Shown one piece after another: positions 20,073-26,587 of a stretch of 26,587 bases of DNA (positions within the stretch are counted from its first letter, which is position 1; every line of letters begins with the position of its first letter). The notes beneath the pieces are model-generated. The model worked only from the letters and a program-made list of their open reading frames with translations, was not told the DNA's origin and did no database searches. A program made the translations under genes and the position numbers. The stretch covers positions 1-26,587 of the forward strand of contig CALSCQ010001821.1 of NCBI GenBank assembly GCA_943704525.1, given 5' to 3'. This stretch comes from Pigoraptor vietnamica. Its lineage: Eukaryota; Opisthokonta; Filasterea.

Positions 20073-23028
20073 TCAGAGCTCGAGGTTGCCCAACAGCAGC
20101 CCCGCTTCTGCCCGAAGTCGGCCCACGACGTCACGCGCACCGTCCACGCACGCGACGGCTCGCACACACTCTGCAAGGCGAGGACCCGCGGCAGCGAGCG
20201 CGTCGTGCACGCGGCGAGGGCCCTTGTAACCAACAAGCTCCCAAAGCGAGCGTGCGGCTGCCACGGCCGCAACCGACTGCGTGTCGCGGCCGTGCGACGT
20301 CAAGAGGGAGAGTACGGCGCCGAGTCCGTCAGCGTCCCGCTCAAGCAGCGCAGCAACGGCATCAACGCACGCGCCGGCCGCGACCACAAGTGTCTCCGAC
20401 TCGGATGCGGCGGCAAACCCACTCGATGCAACCCTGTGGCGCAGCCCGACAACATACCCCAGGAGTGCCACGCACAGGCGCGCACGCAACGCCATGTCCG
20501 CCTCATACTCTGCCCGGTCGTCCGTCTGAGCCGTCGGCGCCGCGCCCAGTAGAGCGACGAGCCCGACCGCTGCGTCCGCCGGCAGTACACCGCGTCCGCG
20601 ATCCGCCATACTCTCCACCGCAGGTCGCAGCTCCGGTACGACGTCAGCAAATTGGCGAAGGAAGGACGTCAGCGCCGCGGCGGCGCGCCCCACGACCGTC
20701 ATGCGCCGTCGCCACACGTCGGCGTGCGATGTGGGCGGATCGACGAGGACAATGCCCGAAACGGACGCGGCGTGACCGGCCGCTGCGGCGTCAGAAAGTT
20801 CGTCCGGCGAGTAACCGACGGCGACCGATAGGAGGATGGAGAGGTGCATGGAGATGTCCGGCAGAGCCACGAGCCCCTCTGCAAGCAGGCGGCGAAGACG
20901 CGCCTCGAGCGTCCCAAGAACGTGGCCGACGGTGTCAGGGGTAACCGACGACGCGGCGAGGCAGCGCACGAGCCCCTTCGCCACCGCCTCCGGCAGCCGA
21001 TTTGCGTAAAACAGTACATCAGCCGCGCCTGCCTGCACGGCCGGCGGAAGGGAAACGAAGGGTCCAAAGTGAACCTGCGAGGGTGCGCCCTTGCGGCCGG
21101 CCACCACGACCGCAAAGAACGGCGCGATGGACGGCACAATGGCGTCGGCGAGGTGCGCCCACGCGGGTGCAGCAGGACCGGCGCCTCCCGCCGCGCGAAA
21201 ACCGCGGGAAATGTACGCGAGGAATTTGGCGGAGGCCGCAGGGTCCGACGCGCCCAGCTGCCACACGGCTTTGGGCAAGAGAGACGCAAACGCCGCGCGC
21301 GGGGATGACGGATCGACCGCCGGCACTTCGCCGCCGTAGGGTGACGGAATTGCTGTCGGCAAAAGGTGGCGCGCGAGCGAGTCGGCCAGCGCCATGCGGG
21401 CGGCGGACGTCGGGGAGGCGCGGTCGCACACGGCAACAAGCGTCGACAAGAGAGACGCCTTCGACGCCGCGTCGTCCGTCGCGGCCAAAATCCGGTCGAC
21501 GGATTCAAGCAGCGCAGCAAATGTGTCCGCGGACACGAGCGTCGCGCCAGAGCGGCCCTCGACTGCGCCCTGAAGCAGCGTGTGCACATGCTCGCGGACG
21601 CGCGCAGACCACGGAGCGCCCGACGCAGCGCCGTCCGCAAAGCGCGTGAGGAGACAGCACACGTGCGCATTCGTCGACGCAGCCACGCGGGCGCGCTCGC
21701 TCTGGCCGGCACCCCCGGGAACGGCGAGGGGGAAAGTAGCCATGAAGTGCCGCTGGAGGTCCTTCGCGAGATCAGGGAAGGCAGACGCGAGGGACGCGCC
21801 GCTCCCGACACCTTTATCGGCGGCCTCTGCGCTCAAGGCGTCGTCCAGACGGCCCCACAGCAGCCCCAGGATGGCGGCGACCAGCTCCATGCATGCCACG
21901 TTGCCGCCACCGCCCGACACCTCTGCGGGCCCGGCCTCCACCCAGCACTCGAGAAGCACCGGCGTGAGCAGTCGCACAAGCGCCGCGAGCTGCGCGGGGC
22001 GCCCGAGCGATTCGAGCGAGAAGGCGCCGCCGTCGGGGCGGGAGAGAGACGACGAGGTCGTGTCCGGTGCTGCGCACTCCATCGCACCCACTTCGCCAAA
22101 GGAGGGATCCCCGAGGGGCAGTCCGCCGCGAAGCAACCACGCGGACGAGCGCGCATCGCCCCACCGCACCTCCACAGCACTCGAGACGGAGCGTCCCTCT
22201 GTTTCTACCGCCGGCCCCGCGTGCGCAAATACAGCCTCGAAGAACACCAAAAGACGCCGCAAAATGCTTTCGCGAGCGGCTGCGCCGGAGAGCTTCCCGC
22301 GCACGGACGTGTGGAGGGAGCGCGACGCGGACCCCGACGACGGCCCCGCGATGAGGTCGATGAAGTTGGGAAGGAGCTGGCCGCAGCGAGACGCGACCAG
22401 GCCCGGCACACGCTCCAGCCACAGGTCGACAAAATCGAGGGAATCGAGGCGCACGTCGTCGCGTATGTGCGTCATGGCACTCGCAGTGTGCGCAACAAGC
22501 AGCGGGAAGAAGGGCCGCAGGCGACGCTCATCCAGCGTAGACGCGGCTGTGCGCAGAAGAGAGAGGAGTGCGCGGCGCACGGGCGGTTCGGGATCGCACG
22601 TCAGCTCGACGGTGCGCTCGACCACAGCGGCGAGATGGAGGGGAATCGAGAGGGCATTACGCGAAAAGATCTCCTTCATGCCCTGAAGAGCATCCCGACG
22701 CACATTTGGGCTGTAATGACGCGCCTGTCCCAGGAGATCCTGCAGCGCAATCCCGCATCAACAGGCAGGTCCGAAGCGCGGGCGCGACAGGAAAATTGGC
22801 AATCTCGCCAAGTGCTCCACGCACCTTCATAGAAAGACCGCGGTCGGTGGTCTCTGCGGAGCGCTCGTGGCCGACGGACTGCGTGGGCATGTGCACCACC
22901 TTGGCCTTGAAGGACGTGTCGGTGGCATTCATGGGCGCCAGCTTGCGCTTGCCGACCTTGTTGCGCACCTTCGCAAAGTCCGCGGGCGCGGCCTTGCCCT
23001 TGCCCTTGCCCTTCGCATTCTTCCCCAT
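20073..23028 (-). CDS. IPI1/TEX10-like 60S ribosome assembly factor
   Basis: Two exons on the minus strand, 23028-22825 and 22739-20073, joined in phase 0, giving 956 residues (human TEX10 has 929). The start MGKNAKGKGKGK is basic, followed by DFAKVRNKVGKRKL, NATDTSFKAKVV and TDRGLSMK. After the intron come DLLGQARHYSPNVRRDALQG and, further on, FFPLLVAHTASAMTHIRDDV. This order matches the N-terminal region of IPI1/TEX10. The rest is a long Ala/Leu-rich helical (ARM/HEAT-like) body. In yeast IPI1 is part of the Rix1 complex that acts with the Rea1 AAA ATPase in pre-60S maturation in the nucleus. In animals TEX10 belongs to the related PELP1-TEX10-WDR18 complex. One intron in about 2.9 kb is unlike the neighbours, which have one every 100-300 coding bases. 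Long antisense frames over the second exon are GC-driven shadows. Confidence 0.88.
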
Positions 23029-23854
23029 TCTCACGTAAGGGAGAGGGAGGAAGGACAAGGAGCGCACCAGGCCAAAAAAAAGGAAGGACGTTGATTTCGC
23101 GCTTCGGAGCAACACGTGCGTAGTAACATTGTAACGAAAGTTACATTGGTTACACCTTCGCGAATTTCACGTGACATCACGTGACGGGAATTTCCCAGAA
23201 ACCCCGTGACGTACCCCGAACTCACCCGCATCCGGAATTGAACAATCCCATCTTTTTGAGGCCCAAATTTGCCTAATTTGCGAGATTGCGTGCGCGGTGT
23301 GCGATTGTACAATAGAGCCTAATGGGCGCTTCCCCAGTGACGCTACCAATCGGTCGCTGTTCGCTCGCTCTCTCCGCGCCAATTATTCCGCTTCCGTCCC
23401 CTGTCACGCCACGCAGAGTCAATGTGCGTCCGCATGTGCGCATGCAACGTGCGCCGGTTGCACAACGCCTCCACTCTGTGCGTGTGTGCGTGTGTGTTGG
23501 TGCGTTGGATCTACCTTCCGTCGGCGCCGAAAGTATGAGTGGCGCGAACAATAATTGACACTAATATCATACTTAGTGGTTGTGGGGTGCGCTCTCATTA
23601 CGAATCGACTTTTCGCTCTGCGCGCGTCGTGCGAGGGACTCCTTTGGCGCATCGCGACCACTTTCTCTCTCTCCTCTTCCTCAAGTGCCTCGTTCCCTTT
23701 TGGCGCGTTTTCGCGGGGAACTGCTATTGGACTCTATTACGCCAACACCAAATTTTCAATCAACCCACCAACCGCATCTCTTCAACAAGCACTCGCGCTT
23801 GGTGGCAGATTGACAGACGCCGACGGAGGCGCACGGGATAATGCGCGGCGCGTC
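23029..23854. promoter_or_regulatory. Divergent promoter region between TEX10-like and ATG4 genes
   Basis: This 826-base gap separates two divergently transcribed starts. On the TEX10 side are a TGTAAC-GAAA-GTTACA inverted repeat (23130-23145), two adjacent CACGTG-containing decamers (23166-23185), a perfect palindrome GGGAATTTCCC (23186-23196) and a GTGACGT word shortly after. A frame open from 23555 runs in phase into the ATG4 start but has no ATG before 23855. No separate gene is supported. Confidence 0.6.
23166..23185. promoter_or_regulatory. Tandem CLEAR/E-box-like sites
   Basis: TTCACGTGAC and ATCACGTGAC lie head to tail with no gap. Each matches the animal CLEAR consensus GTCACGTGAC at nine of ten positions and has the bHLH core CACGTG. 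They lie about 140-160 bases upstream of the TEX10-like start and about 670-690 upstream of the ATG4 start. Binding by a bHLH factor is inferred from motif likeness only. Confidence 0.6.
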
Positions 23855-26171
23855 ATGGGTTACGGAGGCCTAGGGACGTCCAGGTCCAAGCGGAGGATGT
23901 CGCGGGGGGGCCACGGCGTTCGCGGGCGCCTGCAGACCGTGTGGTACAACTTGGTGGTGAACGGTGGGTCTTGCGCCGCCCGTCGTCTTCGCTCTCGCTC
24001 TCTCTCCTTCCCTCTCTCTCTATTTCATTCCGCGCACCCCTTTCCCTCTTCCGCGTGTGTCCTGACTCCCTTTGCACCTCAGCGTGTCTCTTAGCATCTC
24101 TCTCCTTCCCTCTCTCTATTTCATTCCGCGCACCCCTTTCCTTTCCCGCGTGCGTTCCGACTCCCTCTGCACCTCAGCGTTTCTCTTATCATCACTCGCC
24201 TCCACCTCCAGTTGCGAGCACGAACGTGTCTTGGAAATCAGACGACAAGACCCTATGGCTGCTCGGCGTGTGCTACCGTGATGGAGGTAAGGGACGGACA
24301 GCAGTCGACGCGGCGAAGGGGATTAGTTGTGCTAATGTCTTCGCCTTTCCCTCAGGTCGTGGCTCGTCGGGGCCCTCGACGTCCGTCGCCGCGCCTGCGC
24401 CAGTCGTCGATGATGGGGCCGGTGCGGGCGCCGGTCCCTCGACGTCGCACGACGCCGGCGTTGCGGTCGTTCCGAAGGAGGTCGAGGCGTCTTTCCGCCG
24501 CGACTTTCGCAGCCGCATCTGGCTGTCGTATCGGCGGAATTTCTCGCCCATCTCAGGCAGTTCGCTCACGTCGGACTGCGGCTGGGGATGCATGATACGC
24601 GCGGGGCAGATGCTCCTCGCACAGTGCCTCGCGCTTGCGATCCTCGGGCGCGGTGAGTGAGATGTGCATTCACGTTGCGTCCACACACATGTGAATGTGT
24701 CAATGCGTGGCTATTGTTTCTCTAACTGGGGAACTGTCGTCAGACTGGCGGTTGGACGATGACGAAGCGAAGGCCAACAACCCATCGTATCTCAATTACC
24801 TCAAGGTGTGTGCTCGCTCTCACAGCGTGAACGGAACACGGTCACTTCTGGCGCATCTCTCATTCTAACGCGTTTGTTTTCGCCAGATCATCCGGTGGTT
24901 CAACGACGAGGCCTGCGACGCGTCGCCCTTCTCGATTCACAACGTCGTCGAGACTGCGGTGAACGTGTACGGCAAGCGACCGGGCGACTGGTTCGGCCCG
25001 TGCACGATGGCCGGCGTCCTAACGTGAGTGTCCGATGTAACCGAAGCGCGATCAGGTCACCTGTGTCTGAGTCGTGTGTTGGTCGCACGTAGGCGCCTCA
25101 TCAACGAGAATTTTTCTGCGGTGCCGGAGATCGGCCAGCTCAAGTCGATCGTCGCCCACGACCACACGATATACCGCTCGGTTGTGCGCGATGCGTGCTT
25201 GGATCCGGCCACAGGCACATGGCGTCCGTCGGTTCTCTTTGTACCGCTACGCCTGGGCTCGCACTCGATTAACAAGAAGTACATGCCCGCGCTTAAGGTG
25301 CGTTGTGCTTTGCATGCGTGTGCGCGTGCGTGTGCGTGTATGTTTGCTGCTGCTGTTCTCACTGTTTGATGATCTGACGTGTCCGCTTCGTTCCGCAGGC
25401 CCTCCTCACAATCCCGCAGTGCGGCGGACTCATCGGCGGTTGCGGCAGTTCGGCGCTCTATTTTGTGGGATTTCAAGGTGCGTTGCGCCACGTTGTGCCC
25501 TGCTCACTGTGCCTTGCTTACTTTCAATGTCCACGGTCAAGTGGGGCACAACTATGTCCCACGGCCCGCGCCTGTCGCTTGTCGTTGGCGCTTCTGACTT
25601 TGCACTCTCCGCAGGCGATTGCCTCATCTACATTGACCCGCACGGCTGCAAGAAGTACGTCGGCGACGCGGCCGACGGCAGCCTGGACCCAAAGGTGTGC
25701 GCAACACACGTCGATAATTTACACGCGCCTTTTCACAAGCTAGCAATCACACGATGTCTTGAAGACCGAATCGAACGTCCAGTGCGTGTTTGCTGACAGT
25801 CCTTCTCTTTCTTCCGCCGCAGTCCTTCCAGCCACGCTGCCCGAGGAAGATGAAGTTCGTTGGCCTTGATCCATCGATGGGCGTTGCGTTCTTCTGCCGC
25901 GACGAGGCCACGTTCGAGGACTTGTGTGCCCGGCTGAACGAGGTGCGTGCGTGCGTGCGTGTGCGTGTACGTGTATGCGGACCGTGTCGTGCGTGCGTGC
26001 GCAAGTACTTTCGAGTGTCCTCTATTGATGTCCTAACGCCATGTCGTGCAGATGGCATCGATCATGGAGCTTCCCATTCTCTCCGTGGCGGAGCGCGCGC
26101 CCGACACGAGCGGCTGCCTCGATGACCCGCGCCCATCGGTGTGCAACGGCGACGATTTCGTGGTCCTTTAA
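23855..26171 (+). CDS. ATG4: ATG4 autophagy cysteine protease (peptidase C54)
   Basis: Ten exons: 23855-23963, 24212-24286, 24356-24652, 24744-24805, 24887-25023, 25093-25297, 25399-25477, 25615-25694, 25823-25942, 26052-26171, giving 427 residues (human ATG4B 393, ATG4D 474). Family marks are the VWYNLV and LWLLGVCY segments near the N-terminus, [14 protein letters not shown] with catalytic Cys at about 140, [23 protein letters not shown], and YIDPHGCKK with catalytic Asp 329 and His 331. ATG4 cleaves the C-terminal tail of ATG8 to expose glycine and later removes ATG8 from phosphatidylethanolamine, in the cytosol. A Gly/Ala/Ser-rich linker (about 64-100) precedes the catalytic region. The protein ends DDFVVL, which looks like the C-terminal LIR of animal ATG4B. 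The start at 23855 has G at -3; no in-frame ATG is seen further upstream. Confidence 0.95.
24001..24194 (+). repeat. Tandem duplication of about 98 bp in ATG4 intron 1
   Basis: Two pyrimidine-rich copies start with TCTCTCCTTCCC at 24001 and 24099. Both run through TATTTCATTCCGCGCACCCC to CACCTCAGCG. Copies differ by a handful of substitutions and a 2-base CT length change. Each copy ends with a Y-tract plus CTCAG that looks like a usable acceptor, but the real acceptor at 24211 lies after both. Confidence 0.85.

Positions 26172-26587
<416 letters not shown>

Noticed and set aside
21366-22832. Long plus-strand frame (488 residues) and several others opposite the TEX10-like exon
   Set aside because: They are antisense to a conserved coding exon in GC-rich DNA, are rich in Arg, Ala and Pro, and have no recognisable domain.
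23186-23196. GGGAATTTCCC as an NF-kappaB site
   Set aside because: The match to a kappaB site is real as a string, but nothing shows a Rel-type factor in this organism. It is kept only as a palindrome.

Overview
This window is nuclear DNA of a GC-rich, intron-dense unicellular eukaryote. It holds six spliced protein genes and one tRNA gene. The six gene models use 61 introns, mostly 50-400 bases, with GT...AG borders (one apparent GC...AG). There are long (TG)n/(CA)n tracts inside introns and a short TTAGGG-type word. Every model below was built by joining reading frames at splice sites and checking that phases agree, and every one ends in a proper stop codon. A centrosomal coiled-coil protein suggests a lineage that has centrioles or flagella. 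I cannot name the species. I see no bacterial operons, transposons, viral remnants or CRISPR arrays.

Layout, with strands alternating: (1) 338-3207 minus, a POMGNT1-type glycosyltransferase of the Golgi O-mannose pathway. (2) 3664-3736 minus, tRNA-Ala(AGC). (3) 4057-10544 plus, a C2-MUN-C2 protein of the Munc13-4/BAIAP3 type (vesicle priming). (4) 10846-14210 minus, a septin GTPase with a calmodulin-like EF-hand pair fused to its N-terminus. (5) 15181-19941 plus, a CEP112-like protein (DUF4485 followed by coiled coil). (6) 20073-23028 minus, an IPI1/TEX10-like 60S ribosome-assembly factor. (7) 23855-26171 plus, an ATG4 autophagy cysteine protease. The window ends inside a (TG)n tract.

Genes alternate between divergent pairs (POMGNT1/Munc13, septin/CEP112, TEX10/ATG4), which share upstream regions, and convergent pairs (Munc13/septin, CEP112/TEX10), whose ends lie only 130-300 bases apart. 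Several products belong to membrane traffic and cell architecture (Golgi glycosylation, SNARE priming, septin, centrosome, autophagy), but nothing shows that they form one pathway.

The most notable finding is the EF-hand/septin fusion. The end of the second EF-hand and the start of the septin domain lie in one uninterrupted exon, so the fusion does not depend on a splicing guess. Second is the TEX10/ATG4 divergent promoter, which carries two adjacent 10-bp CLEAR/E-box-like sites followed by a perfect palindrome. Also worth checking are a 44-bp intronic minisatellite in the intron with the GC donor, a donor-site preference for GTGCGY, a POMGNT1 homologue in a protist-like genome, and a C-terminal LIR-like motif in ATG4.
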